Positions 32,550 to 44,977 of a DNA stretch of 64,000 bases are shown piece after piece (the first letter of the stretch is position 1; the number at the start of each line of letters is the position of its first letter). Source of the DNA: Cryptomeria japonica (taxonomy: Eukaryota > Streptophyta > Pinopsida > Cupressales > Cupressaceae). The notes under the pieces are model-generated. The model saw nothing but the letters and a program-made list of their open reading frames with translations, was not told where the DNA came from and made no database searches. Location of the stretch: the NCBI RefSeq assembly GCF_030272615.1, contig NW_026729151.1:1-64000 (forward strand), given 5' to 3'. Both the position numbers and the translations under genes were made by a program.

Positions 32550-35530
32550 TTTTTTTTGGATGAATAGGCAATCCATTAAATAAGTAATAGGTTTACACTA
32601 TTTACCAAAAAAAGGGGCGGGAGGAAAAGATCACTCCTCCAGAGTCACACGAGCCCAGCTCAGAAAAAAGGAAACAACTTACAATGTCATAAACATAAAA
32701 AAAGCCTAAGCGGATAAAGTAGTAGGAGTGGAAGGAGGCGGATGATCCAAATCATTCTTTTTACCCCATACATTAGCAGGGTTATAAGGGGGGTCTGGAA
32801 GACTCCACCCATCCTCATCAGCCTCACCATCACCTTCATTGTCTTTCCACGAAGGAGATATTGCCAAAGCAAGTTGAGGAACCACCTTGGTGAAACTGAG
32901 CCAACCAAAGTCTAGCTAATCAAATCCATCAGGAGCCAAAAAGGTACCACCACCCATAGGTCACCCAGAAGAAAAGACACCATGATCCAGAGATACAGAA
33001 CGATGATGCGGGAAATCCCTCCACCCACCAGAGTGGTGACGAGGAGCCTGGGAACAAGGCATGTGAGAACCGCAAGACTAAGAGTTGCAACCATGCCAAT
33101 GGCCACTAGCTAGAGAATGGTCACCGAAGGCAATAGAATCTAGTGAAACTCTAGCAACCATATATGGGGCATTACCCCAATGATCAGGTAAATCCTGTAA
33201 GTGGCCCAGCTCCAGAGCTACTTTATTGGCCTGCACCTGGATCTGTAACATCACATTATTGCATATGCAAGATTTAGTGTACAAAGAAACATGAATATCA
33301 AGAGAGATATGAGAAAATAGAAAAACATTTCTATCTTTCTATAAACTGGAGAGGATTTCCATCCTGAAAAACATGCCAAACCTAGGTGAATTTGAAGGGA
33401 AGCCATGGGGAATCTACTAGCAAAACCATGTGCCAAGAAAAGGGTTCAGGTTGAAATGGCTTTAAAAAATCATGAATACAAACCCACAACTGTTGAGCTA
33501 TTTTATAGAACTAGAAGAGATGCATCAAGGTCTCAAGCATCTCACAAAAGGGATAGTGTGGTTAGGCACCCAAAGATGCCTGAGATGAGAGCCAATAGGC
33601 AAGCATTGCAGAATAGTACACTAGGAAAAATGGGCTACCTTAGGCTCAATAATGGCAGACCAAAGAGTCTGAAATTTGTGATGCCAAATACTCTTCGAAT
33701 ACTGCAAATACCATCTACAATTCATGGTGGTAACCATAGGCAAATGAGTCACAAGACAGTGGTAACCCATCTTGGGTTTATAATTGCAAAAAGAAGTGTT
33801 GGGACACCAATGCCAATTTTTCCACCAAGGCCTCATAAAATGAATACCAATTTTGTATAGCATCTTCAAAGGCAAATCAAAGAGCACAAGCTCAAATGTC
33901 TGATGATCTGGTCGAGCAAGGTGAAACTGGATCTGTAAATTTTCCTAAGAGTGTATACTCATAGTTGTATGAGAAAAAAGGTCACAAGGAGTAGAGATGC
34001 CACATTTATGAAAACGCAGAGCATGCACTCCAGGGACATGAGCGAAAGGGATCCCTTGAAACTGAATGAGAGGTGACTACCAAATATTGTGCTACTTGAA
34101 AGAAAGACCATCACGAAATCCTAGACCATCCCAATGAAGCCAAGGCTTCATAGCTTCCCAGCCACACCAAATGCTTTTAGAAAAAAAAAGTGCCTTGAAT
34201 GCGCATTGCGTCTTTCATAAGAAGAAAACCAATCCCCTTCCAAGCTGACCTATTAACTGGGTGTCCTGAAGAAATACAATTCTGGAGCAACACTTTCCAT
34301 GCTTTGTTTCCAGGAATATCTCTAATTACCCCTTTCACACAGAGGGATAAACCTTGTTTCTGACTGGACAAGAGGCGAAGTCCTCCAAGGTCTCAAGGGA
34401 GACAACATAAATCCTAAGCAACTCTGTGAAACAAATGATTATATGTGCCATTGGCCCATAGAAATTCCCTCAAGATATTATCCAATTTACAATAAGACGC
34501 TCTATAAGGAGCCCAGCATGAGGAGTAATAAACATGAGTAGCAACAATAACTTTTGAACAAATCTAGAATTTACCAGCCAAAGAAAGAGGCTTGGTAATC
34601 CAGTAAGAAAGCTTCTTCTCGATCCTTGTAAGCACCGCATTCCAAAGGGAAACAATAGACCCTTGAAAGGCAAAGGGAATGCCCAGGAACTGAAAAATTT
34701 CCCCATTTTGAATCTATTTCCAACCAAACTGGGATAGCCAAAGGGGGGTAGGAAGAAAAGAATTCCTGCAATATTGGGTGTTGTGCCACTGAATAGCCGA
34801 CCTAGAGGCTAAACAAAAAATTTCCAAACAATGAAGGGCTTCTTTGGCATTATTTTCCTCTTTGAGGAGAGTGAGAAATAAATCATTTGCAAAATGGCCA
34901 TTAACAGGCTGAGAAGGTGAGTTGAACAGAGAAATCCCCCTGACACGTCCAGCAGAAATGACGAAGGCAACAAAATACCTAAAACCTTCCACAGCAAGCA
35001 CATACAAGGATGGTGCAAGAGGGAATCCTTGGCGGATGGATCTATGAAGATCAAAAGATAAAGAGTGGCTACCATTAATGATGATGCAAGCAGAAGCATC
35101 ACCAAAAATTATTTGAATAGACTGAATGAAGCGAGGACCAAAGCCTATATCTTTAAGCTTAGCAAGAATAAAAGGCCATTCAATTCGATCATAAGCTTTA
35201 GCAAAATCAATTTTAATAAAAAGGGCTTTCTGCGAAGAGCATTCGGCCCTTTCAATACCTTCACAAACCACAATAATATTTTCTAGAATAAACCTGGATT
35301 TAATAAAACCAGTTTTCTCAGGTCACACAATATGCAGAAGCAAATGTCTGATTTTGAGCGCCAAGGCTTTCACAATTATCTTATAGGAGACATTAAGCAA
35401 TGTAATTGGTTGCTAATTACAAATATCTTCTAGATCACCAACTTTGGTAATGAACACTAATACATTTGGTCTATAATTCCAATGGAGGTTTCCGATGGAG
35501 AAGGTATATTGTGACCAAATTTGATTTTTT
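32550..35530 (-). mobile_element. 5'-truncated L1-type LINE
   Basis: On the minus strand, ORF2 remnants begin inside the reverse transcriptase (near 35530), pass through the RT thumb and zf-RVT region, and end with about 130 bp of 3' untranslated sequence and an A-tail (T8 on plus, 32550-32557). The endonuclease, ORF1 and 5' end are missing, the usual result of incomplete target-primed reverse transcription. No convincing target duplication was found at the two ends. The zf-RVT part (about 33440-33720) reads WHHKFQTLWSAIIEPKVAHFS and ETLMHLF, then IAQQLW. Stops and frame changes are frequent. Confidence 0.85.
34470..35530 (-). pseudogene. LINE reverse transcriptase relic
   Basis: Starts TKVGDLEDIC and QPITLLNVSYKIIVKALALKI, then KTGFIKSRFILENIIVVCEG, FIKIDFAKAYDRIEWPFIL, NGSHSLSF, RSIRQGFPLAPSLYVLA and GHFANDLFL. 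Order and motifs are those of the non-LTR RT. The catalytic FADD is FAND, so the key Asp pair is damaged. The longest open piece is 34714-35271. Further left, FLGIPFAFQG and a WAPYRASYCKLDNILREFLW block continue the same protein with frameshifts. Confidence 0.9.
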
Positions 35531-37860
35531 TTAAGAAATGCACGAATTCGTCAAAATTCTAATGATAATTTCACATTTGGCTTCAACAGAGAAGACATTA
35601 GCAATGAAATTTGTTTTTTTTTCAAAAAAGTGCCCTTGTTTGTCGAAATTGCGAGGACAATGGGCATTATACTTAAAAAAAAAAAGAGGGCAAGTCATTT
35701 GTGACATTTGCAATCTTGCGCAGGCTTCCTCGTCGAGCTCAACCCCTAGAAAGATCAAACGGCACACTCAACATTTGAGGTAGAATCTTCACCTTCATTT
35801 CGGATTTGCACAACATTTGCATGAGGAATTTTGGATTTGCATAATATTTGCATAATTTATGGAATTGCTTGGGTAGAATCTTCACGATTCGAGGTAGCTG
35901 AATCTTCGCCTTCATTCATTGATATGCATATATGAGAAATTGTGTGCGTCTCACCCATTTCTTGAGCTATCCACTGCATTTCACAACTACCCTTGCTTTA
36001 TCGTTCCTAGGTCATCAGAAGTCTTTTAATGTTGCCCCCATGCCTCGGTTGTCGATGTTCAGTCTTCCCATTTTGCCACCATGAATTCTATACACCCCGG
36101 AGGGAAATCGACCTCTGCTTCTCTTTTCTCTCTCTCCCGCCCTGCCCCTATCATGGCACTAGGACATATACACGGCGAAGAATGAGCTTACCAATTCTAG
36201 GGACGTATCTAGCATAGGAAGAAGATATGCCTAAGTCTAAGAGCATACTATAAAGCATCTAATTTTAAGAGACTCGATTATTACAGTCATGATCAAACAT
36301 AACATGCATCTTTCCAAAGAATTAGTTTCACAAAGATGTGTCTAGGCCTAGAAGACAAAAAAAGTAGCTATAAGTTACAACAGTCAAAAGCATAGGGATA
36401 TATACCTATGATTAAGAATTAAAAGGAGTAAATGATAGTCTAAGTCAGATTTTATAGTGAAATGAAGTGCATGTTGTCACAATAGTCTTATCAATTAAAA
36501 TGATTGTCTTTCATCATTAACTTCAAATAAAACAATGACATCGTCACCATGCTAGATCACATTTAAAATAGTTTCAGATGGGAGTCACGGTTATTTTAAC
36601 TGTCACAAAGTACACATTCATGAAGTATTAAATAGAATAGCCAAGACAGAGGTCCTCATGAGAGGAATACAAGAAGTTCATTGTATGTGTAAACAGTCTT
36701 TAGGATTACAACACACAAATTTTCATTTACAATCAAAGATCACAATGATAGTGAAGACCTACATAGTCCTAGAGGAAGTAAAGGGACAACCCAGGCTTGT
36801 GATTTGGGTTCAATATCAACATCAATGAATACCATAGAAGTAGTGATAGAAAAAACAATGTATATACTACTTGTTACTATTTTGTGGCTATCTCTTTTTA
36901 ATAGGCTTTGTCCTAACTTTTTCTCTTAGACTTAGGCATATCTGTGTTTCCTTGTACATTTATACTATGTGCATGAGAGTCATCTTGAACCAGTTCTAGG
37001 GAGGTATCTAGAAGAGGAAGCTTCATAACATTACACTTTGTGTTAATATGTTCCAAACATATATGTAAATAAAAAATTGAAAAATATACCTCAATTTTGA
37101 AATGCTTTAATGTTTCTAGAACATGTTAGTGTATGCTTTTATCATAGAAAAACATAATGTAGTTGATCATAACTGATGTAACAAAGTTGTATCTTTGAAT
37201 GTCTTGTTCCTTGATTATAGATCTATGCTCAATTGATTTGAATTGCTTGATTGAAAACTTGGTAGATGTGGGTTGGAGTTAATAGGGGTTTGAAATGAGA
37301 AATAGACTTGTATCTATATGCAACTTGCACCTTTTCAAATTGAACTTTTCGAAAAGTCCAAATTTGGAGAGGAAATTCCTACTATTTGTGAATCCAACAT
37401 TCATCTTTCAAATTTTAGGTCCAATTGCCATGAATAAGGGTTCCCAAGACCCTAGTCCTAGAAAATTATGCCATGAGGAACATCATGAGTAAGGGAATGA
37501 ACCAAATTTATTGAAACGTTCTGAAACCTAAGTATAATTAGGCATAAATAAGGCACAACCACTAAAGTGAGTCCAAACCTAGTGTATATTTATAAAGAGA
37601 TACAACTTATGATGCAATATTTAGCCCCCTCTTAGCAAGAGTCTAAAATTATGCTCATGTACTCTTGGGAAAATATGGAGAAACCAAATATTCTTTTACC
37701 AAGATATTGAAGAGTCAAGATGACTACAAGTTTGGAAAGGTGGTAGCTCCCAAGACTTATGATATTCTCAATCTACAATATTGAGATAAAAGGGAAGTAC
37801 AAAGTGAGTAATATGAGAAACATTGGTAACATACATGGAGCATGCAAAACACAAAGTTAT
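35531..37860. other. Stretch without a recognised gene
   Basis: Several frames of 60-80 codons have no family motif. A frame at 35538-35783 ends with a C2H2-like spacing but also spans homopolymer runs and is not convincing. Two related 31-bp blocks (CCA(A/G)TTCTAGGGA(C/G)GTATCTAG) lie at 36191 and 36990. AGATATGCCTAAGTCTAAG at 36223-36241 recurs inverted at 36925-36943. These may mark the edges of an unknown repeat of about 0.8 kb. Confidence 0.4.
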
Positions 37861-37867
37861 GACATTT

Positions 37868-38030
37868 AGAACTAGTAAGATTCATATATTCTCACTAGGA
37901 ACCATGTCAAAAAGACAAGGCATAGATCTAGGACTAGTAAGATCCTTATATAGTTACTAGGAGTCATGTCAGAGACACATAAAGCATGATGCCCAAGTTA
38001 GTAAGATCCTCTAATACCTAGTCATAGATC
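37868..38030. repeat. 62-bp tandem repeat, about 2.6 units
   Basis: Units start at 37868, 37930 and 37992 and share ACTAGTAAGAT, a TA-rich centre, ACTAGGA and CATGTCA. They are diverged, and the last unit is partial. Confidence 0.8.
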
Positions 38031-38926
38031 ACATTCTAACAACAAATAGAAGGTCATATCTTGGTAACCTAACTAGTCCATGAGTAGTGGCTCAAAATGT
38101 TATCAAAGCTAGGTTAGGTTAGGAGCCCCAAGAACCTATAATGTGTCTTATAATCAGTGTTGAAAATAATCTACACTCAATCCAACAATGGAATGGTAAG
38201 AAAGTGGGCAGTAGCTCAATGGTAGAAAAATATATTAACAAATAGAATGCCTTAATTTGGATTCCTAGCTATTTTATGAGTATTAGCTTAACATTTTCAT
38301 GTGTAAATAACATCTACTCCCACCTTTACCATAGATCCAACTTCGACCATTTCTCCTTCCACAACCTCTAGTCACCTTCATGTACCAAAGCCACTAGTAC
38401 CACACCTTTAGTACTTATATCCTTCACTTATCATCCACCATATGCCCTACTTATCAAATTTATTTCTTCTACATGTAAAAGCCATATGCACAAGATGGAA
38501 TGACAATTGGTAGATGTAAAAGCCATATTCCACAACCTTTGCTAAAATCCTTTATGCCAGTGCCAAAATGTGAGGTTTGTAACAAGCTGCGACATCCATC
38601 AAAGCATAATAGAGATGAGATTTTTAACAAGATGGAATATCAAACAATGTAGGAAAGCATCGATTAAAAATAAATACAAGATTGCAGTTTATAGAGTTTA
38701 CTTCATTTTGTCTTTTTGTGGCATTGAATTTCATAGTGTTTTAAAGAACATATCATAGTTTTTCCAGCCTAGTGTTTACCGAGAGGAGTAAATAATGTAT
38801 AGTTTGGTCTCCCATGCATATAAATTCACCCAAATGTGTGGGAAGACCATTGTTCATGCTATGTATCATATTATGTTGTGTGCAGGGCTCCAAATTAGAT
38901 TTGGTACATGTTTGGGCATGAGGACA
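38031..38926. other. Intergenic, no gene seen
   Basis: Includes a C/T-rich plus-strand stretch near 38310-38420. No coding signal recognised. Confidence 0.4.
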
Positions 38927-38950
38927 GTCTGATATCTCTATGTATCAGAC
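38927..38950. repeat. 24-bp palindrome, first copy
   Basis: GTCTGATA and TATCAGAC arms of 8 bases around an 8-base centre. Repeated 392 bases downstream. Confidence 0.8.
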
Positions 38951-39930
38951 AGTAAAAAGTAGTAAGAGTGAAGAATTTGGTGGAAAGACCAAGCGATAGG
39001 TATTTTGAAGTGGTTGATGACAAAGAGAGGGGTCAAGGGACCCTATGAAACCTTCGCAAGGGTTTGTGTATCAAAACCAAATGAAATAGATTAAATTTCT
39101 ATGATTGTCCTAAGGGTATTGATTGTCACAGTCATAGTTTTACTAGTGATATTATTTTTGTTTTGACAGAGTTGTGTTTGTAAACATAAGTGTGGACATG
39201 TAATGGATTCATGAGATGTCTTAAGACTACATCAATACTTAACAACAACATAGTGTGTAGGCACCTAAAATATGAAAGGACTACATATTGGAAGGCGTGT
39301 GTGATGATGCCATGAAAGGTCTGATATCCCTATGTATCAGACTGAGAAAACCAGTGAAAGACAAACAAAAAAATGCATTGAGAAGGCAAAAGGTTCAATT
39401 GCCTAATGTTTGTTGTTGAAGTGATGTGTGGGGACCCTGCCAAGTCAAATACCTTGTTGTAGTTTCAAAGTGTGGAAAAAGAATAAGCATTTTATTTACC
39501 GTCCTAATAGACCATCCATCATAACAATGATTACCAATGATGTGTGTGTTACAAACAAAGGTCTAGAGGAAGGCGCTTTCTATTGTAATACCAAGTGAGT
39601 GTTCATAGACCTTGTGTAGGGTCCTCCAATACTAGAGTAAGGAGTTCGAAGCCTAAATACATTGATTTGGCCTTGTGGCCATCAATCAGTGTTGACCCAA
39701 TAGGAGAAGTCTTGAGACTGATAATTTTGGAAGTTTGGCATTGTTGAGAGCCAACACCTGTGTAAACCCCGTCTTCACGTATTATGATTAGTTGCCATGA
39801 TACTTGACCCTATCCTCATGGTGTTGGCTCCATTCATATTGGTGTGTTTTGTTGAAGAAACATGATGTGAGAAGTTTGATGTAGAGGCAAGGGTAGAACT
39901 CAGTATTTCATATTAGTGATGTACAACTTC
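38951..39930. other. Intergenic around the second palindrome
   Basis: No coding frame of note. The sequence changes abruptly at about 39931, where homology to the inverted RNase H relic starts. Confidence 0.4.
39319..39342. repeat. 24-bp palindrome, second copy
   Basis: Same arms as 38927-38950 with one change in the centre. The flanks of the two copies are weakly alike (AGT(A/G)AAA, then GGGACCCT 80-130 bases on), suggesting a diverged 0.39-kb duplication. Confidence 0.8.
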
Positions 39931-40315
39931 TTATTAATAACTTCTTAAAATAGTTATGTACTATTCCAACTTAGAGATTGAGCTCAAGATTATGAAAATA
40001 TTCCATTATAATTTTTGGCCCATCATCGAGAGTCATTGCCCATTTGGACAACCTACCCACCACATCGTTTCTTGATCTAATCGCATGCCAAAATTCAAAT
40101 TCCTCAAAAGTTTCTAATAAATGCTTGGCAATAGTTATATATTTATTCAAATTTCAAGCATGTATTTCACCCTTTTTTATTGCATAATAATAATCAAGGA
40201 ATTTCCTTCAAGCTGTATTTTCAAGAAGCCCAATTTTTTTTCAGCATTTTCAACTCTTCAATAGCTGTCTAAGCCTCGACATCATTGTTCTTTCCCTCCA
40301 CAAGTTTTGAAGCTC
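39931..40315 (-). pseudogene. Inverted copy of the RNase H relic
   Basis: Reverse complement of 9656-10040 (and of copy B 49762-50146), over 90% identical by eye, 385 bp. On the minus strand it carries the GASK...EGTNNDVE, LEGNS-type and FEFWHAIRSRNDVVGRL blocks with the same internal deletion. It was therefore copied after that deletion arose and is not an independent LINE insertion. Its last 41 bases (40275-40315) coincide with the first 41 bases of the window, so it straddles the first visible base of the direct repeat. Copy A probably has it too, just outside the window. Confidence 0.85.
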
Positions 40316-41687
40316 ATATTTGGATCCGTTTTAGGGAGCATGTCCAAATCTTCTTATGTTGCTCAGATCTAGGTGTGTGCCTCAATTTGATGACTATAGC
40401 TCACTGTTTCTGCATGTTTACCTTCATTTTCAACACTTTTCCCTAATTTCAGCATTTCAACTCACAAAAGAGGGTAAACAAATTCACATGCCCTTGAATC
40501 CAATTAGAATTCAGTCCTTATCATTAGTGGTTTGTTATTGAATCTATTGGATTCACCCCTCTTTTGAATGTCATTGCAAATTAGCGGTTTTTATATATCG
40601 AATGGTGGAAACCCTAATTTTTCACCATTACAGAGATGAAATATGTCTTATTATATTTTATATAAATGTTTTAGATATGTTTTATACTAATTAATTATAA
40701 TTTCATTATATCAAAATAGTCGTTTTTCATATATATAACTATTTGTATAGCTTGTTTCACATAAAAAATCTTAAATCATTTATTTCTTTTTATATTAAAG
40801 TAATGTATGTCCATTATAAAATTTAAATATTATTTTAATTTTATTTATTTTGATCATTTATTTGTCATTCTTCTCTAAAATAAAAATAAAAATAAAATAA
40901 ATATTTCTCTTGACTATTCTACATAATCATTTGTTCACTTATTTGTATAAGCATAAGTTTATTAGAAAATTATAGAACAAACTCCTTAAAAATATAAATT
41001 ATTGTTTTTTCTCTAAAATAAAATAAATAATAAATAATAATTCTATTACCTACTCTCCACAACAAGTTATTTGTTGAAGGGCATAAATTTAGTGTACAAC
41101 TATAGAATTAACCTTTTAGAAATGCCCCATTCTCTCCTAAAACCCAAAAAAGAAAATAATATTTTCTTACCTACCTGACAACTATCTCATCACACGCTGC
41201 TCACGAGGCATATGTTTAGAGAAAAATTATACAAACAAATCCTTGAAATCTTAACAACTCTATGTAACCATTGGATCACTTATTTGGCACAACTTATTGG
41301 ATCACAAGATAGGCAACTCCTTGAAAAATGAAATTATCGGTTTTCCTTGAAAATAAAACAATGTTTCTCTTACATACCCTTCTTAACTATTGGATGGTTT
41401 AAATTAAACCATTAATTTTCCCTACCTACCCACTACCTACTTTGAGTAATTTCTATTTAGACATTCAACTATTTATTTTTCTCCATGGCTCAATTTCCTC
41501 TAATGTGTCTTGTATCTAATTGCATTCGCTTGTTTGAATGGCCAAGAAGGTACAAAACTTGTGGATTAGGAGTAGAGTGTGTTCAGAATTTTAATGTTGC
41601 TGTGCTATGACAATAAAAAGCTTTCAATGGATGGAGGAAAGTAAATCTTTCAATTTTGAGTTCATTTTTTCCCCTTTTTGAATATAG
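40316..41687. other. AT-rich stretch, copy B
   Basis: Counterpart of 45-1410; no gene seen. Confidence 0.5.
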
Positions 41688-41785
41688 AGTCTAGGTTGTT
41701 TCATTCCTCGAGTGTGGTGGAGAACACCAACAATAGGGAGGAGACAAGTAGAAGTAATGTGTCATCAAGATGGAGGTCAAGAAAG
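41688..41785 (+). other. Open exon-like segment (copy B)
   Basis: Counterpart of 1411-1508 with an open frame: SRLFHSSSVVENTNNREE, then TSRSNVSSRWRSRK, ending at AAG|GTAAGTAT. The next acceptor-like site (TGCATGCAG, near 42155) would continue EGEDNGRFLLQKLCNK and then stop. The chain is coding-like but matches no family I know; it may be the remains of a small gene. Confidence 0.3.
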
Positions 41786-42264
41786 GTAAGTATTATATTT
41801 CCTTTGTCCTTAATAGTTTTATTCAAAACTAGTAATTATGTCAAGAGGCATGTACAATGAAGTCAAAATGTCCCTAAACAAAAATCCATTTTTGAAACAA
41901 TTTGACATGCGAATGAGAGGTAAATGCATGAAATATGTTATGTTTCAGTTTTTGTGGAAGTGTTGTTTTATTATTCCAAATAAAATAGAACCCTCACCAC
42001 TTGGTGTTTAGTATTTAGAAAAAACATTTATTTTACAGATGATTCTCTTCTATTATAAGATATCTCTATTATTTTTTACATATATTTTTTAAATATTTGA
42101 TATACTAATATTATAAAATTCATATATATACTGATTCATGTTCATGTGCATGCAGGAAGGAGAAGATAATGGTAGATTTTTATTGCAGAAATTATGCAAT
42201 AAATGATTTGTAATTGATATTGCATCCTGATAGAAAAAGTTTATTACAATATTATTGTGATCCC

Positions 42265-42742
42265 AGAACAAGCCAAAGCCGCTACATGGATACTGAGAAC
42301 CCCATGCAGCCACTCCTGGAGGTTGCCTCGGGTCTGCCATGTGGCCGAAACCATTATCTGCACTGTGCTCGGAGGAGACAGATTGGGCCTGTTTTATGAG
42401 AGCAAACGGAATCGTCTGCGCCAGGCAACCAACCCTGGCGTGGCGGCTACTTTTCATGAAGGTACCAGATTATATATATCTTTGTTGGGAACGTTTCTGC
42501 CGGCCCCTTCTTCCTCTGGATCCTCTAGCTGGGGTTCACCATAAGGGCAGGTTGTGAGATACAGAATCTGATACCTTCCATGGCGCGGCATCACATTGCA
42601 GACGATTCCGTTGGCGCTCATAACGCAGTCCCCGAGCAAAGTGTATTATACTCTCGGCCATATCGCAGTCCCCCGACCACTTCAAGGAGGAGCGGCCGCA
42701 TGGCGTTCTCATTATCCCGCGAAGGCGTTTTGGGCTTGTTCT
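42265..42742. repeat. GC-rich inverted repeat (copy B)
   Basis: Arms 42265-42471 and 42564-42742, counterpart of 1988-2465 with about five substitutions in 560 bases. Arm-to-arm divergence is far larger than copy-to-copy divergence, so the fold-back is much older than the 40-kb duplication. Confidence 0.75.
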
Positions 42743-42939
42743 TAGACACAGGATGCCGTCCCCAGGGCTTCCCAAGGAGGCGACCATCTTGTATCTCCAA
42801 GAGAATGGGAGCTTCTCCGAAGAATTGAATAACCTTGTGGACAGCATTCTTTGTGATTATATGAAGCCCTTAGCTTGCAGAGGTTGGGAGTGTTTAAGAA
42901 GTGTATTTTTAGTGTGAAGGGCAATTGTATCCTTTTTCT

Positions 42940-43131
42940 CTAAGTGAACTGAGTGTTCTTATCGGTGTTACAAGTAGTACACTTGTGACCTTCTTGACCA
43001 AAAGCATTGCAGACAATGGGGACTTTCATATTCAATTTCCTCCTGACCCACTTACCATACCTATAAAAGAGGATAAGATCAGAAGGGAGAACCTTATCAT
43101 ATTCCACCAACATGTAGGATATCTCAAACAA
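42940..43131 (-). pseudogene. LINE ORF1 zinc-knuckle relic (copy B)
   Basis: As 2663-2851 with one extra codon (Arg) after KWVR, from a 3-base indel. Confidence 0.45.
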
Positions 43132-44895
43132 TAGATGCTTGATGAATTTAGTGATAGGGTTAAAATCATATTTAAAATTGTCTCAAAGTGTTAGTAAAAG
43201 ACATGAGAACCTTTTCACTCCAAAATTTGAGTGACAAATGGACTCAAACAAGGAACGTAAATTTATTTTGAGAGTTGAAACCAAAGGATCACCTGGGAAA
43301 ACAAAGGTCATTCAAGAAAAAGAACCAAGGTTCCCCATTATGGATCTTGAAACAATCCTCAAAATCAGGAAAGGAATGTTGCCACAAAATGTGATGATAA
43401 GAGAACTACCTAGCCATTCCAAAAGACTCGGCAAGAAAAGTGTCTATAACGTCCACAAAAATCTGCTATCTGTGGGGAGAAACAAGAGTCACCTTTGGCT
43501 CGTCCTACACAAAGCTTGTAGACAGAACCGAAACTCCAGGAGCTTCCACACCCACATTCATATTTGAACCATTCAAAAACTCTTCATTGAGGTCATTGTC
43601 TTCATCTTGAGAGTCATCAAGAATACAAATCCATTAAAGTCCTCGATGCAAAAAGTTTTGAATCTTGCTAGAGACAAGTGGTGAGGGTTCTATTTTATTT
43701 GGAGTGTACTATTAGTGGTTATGGCTAACTTGGCACACCCACATATCTTAAAGGACTTTTTGTTGTCTTTGTATGCCACTTACCTGTTTCTAGCTATTGT
43801 TCTAGCTTTTGGGTAGTAAGAACAATCGTTTTTTATAGCTATTGTTCTAGCTTCTGGGTAGTAAGAACAAATTCTTTTTGTTTTCTCTGTATTCAACTTA
43901 ACTAATACACACTATTTAGAATTTAATAAAAGTACTTATGAAGGCATAAACATTAATGACATAAAAAATTATTAATTACTATGAATATGAAGGAGTAGAT
44001 AGTAAAAGCTAGATCAATATTTGAAAGAAATTAAAGATGCAATTTTTCACATGTCTTAAAATAGGTGGTATTCTTAGATATCAATCTTCAACTCTTACTA
44101 TCTCTTTGTCACTGTATTTGATTATACTTTTTCTTTTAATATAATACTTTTAAATTTAATAAGAATAGCAAATAATTTTGATAATTAGGAATATAAAATA
44201 TCTGTTATATGAAATTTTCATCTAAACTTAAATATCCTTTGTTCCCTCCAATTGGATGCTCTGGTCAAAAGCCTTGCATTCTTAAAGGGATGCTTCCTTC
44301 TTGGTGTCTGTTGGTCTCACTGCTTGTGAATTCCAATTAATAATGTAATCCAAATTATATTATAAAATATTTCAATTTATTAATTGATAACAAATTTTTT
44401 ATTTTATATTAAATTTTCCTATTAAATATTATAAATGAAATTAAAATGTAAGAAGAGAGTTTTTTATTTTATATTAAATTTTCCTATTAAATATTATAAA
44501 TCAAATTAAATTAAAATGTAAGATGGGAGTTCTTCTAGAATACAAGTTTGTAGTGGATGCCTCCATCATTCAATACTAATTACACAAACCGATCATGAAT
44601 TATTTAAACTTTGAGTGTACCTTCTTAAATTTATTTTAATTTTTTATTGAGATTCACCGAAACGTTTTCTTCAATAATATGATGTAAAAAAAGAGTAATA
44701 TTAGTGCTCCAGTTTTACATATGAATTTGGGTCTCCAATACACTGCCCCTTATTTGTTTTATCCAATGCATGTCCTCTCTAACAAGAACGACATTACAAC
44801 ATTTAGTGTCACACCATAGTAATCATAGTAATCCAAGGCAGCAAATCTTAAATCTAAATATTAAATTTTTGTTATCACCTCTCGCCTACAATCAC
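43132..44895. other. Intergenic with tandem repeats (copy B)
   Basis: Holds the 45-bp repeat (43794-43870), the 65-bp AT repeat (about 44391-44524) and the unrecognised frame 43238-43567. Lacks the 62 bases present at 3956-4017. Confidence 0.5.
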
Positions 44896-44898
44896 CTT

Positions 44899-44904
44899 TA
44901 TATA
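44899..44904 (+). promoter_or_regulatory. Candidate TATA box of GARP copy B
   Basis: TATATA, 74 bases before the ATG at 44978, in the same context as copy A. Confidence 0.35.
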
Positions 44905-44977
44905 GATTTCAATCACTCTATTCTTAAACTCATCCTTGTTTCAGCGGTTGTTTGACAAAGTTTAGCAGCAGAGAAAA

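Noticed and set aside
34714-35271. Functional reverse transcriptase gene
   Set aside because: The FADD catalytic box is FAND, the 5' half of ORF2 is missing, and stops and frameshifts follow downstream.
35538-35783. Possible C2H2 zinc-finger peptide
   Set aside because: The Cys/His spacing is at the very end of a short frame crossing homopolymer runs, with no conserved finger core and no neighbouring finger.
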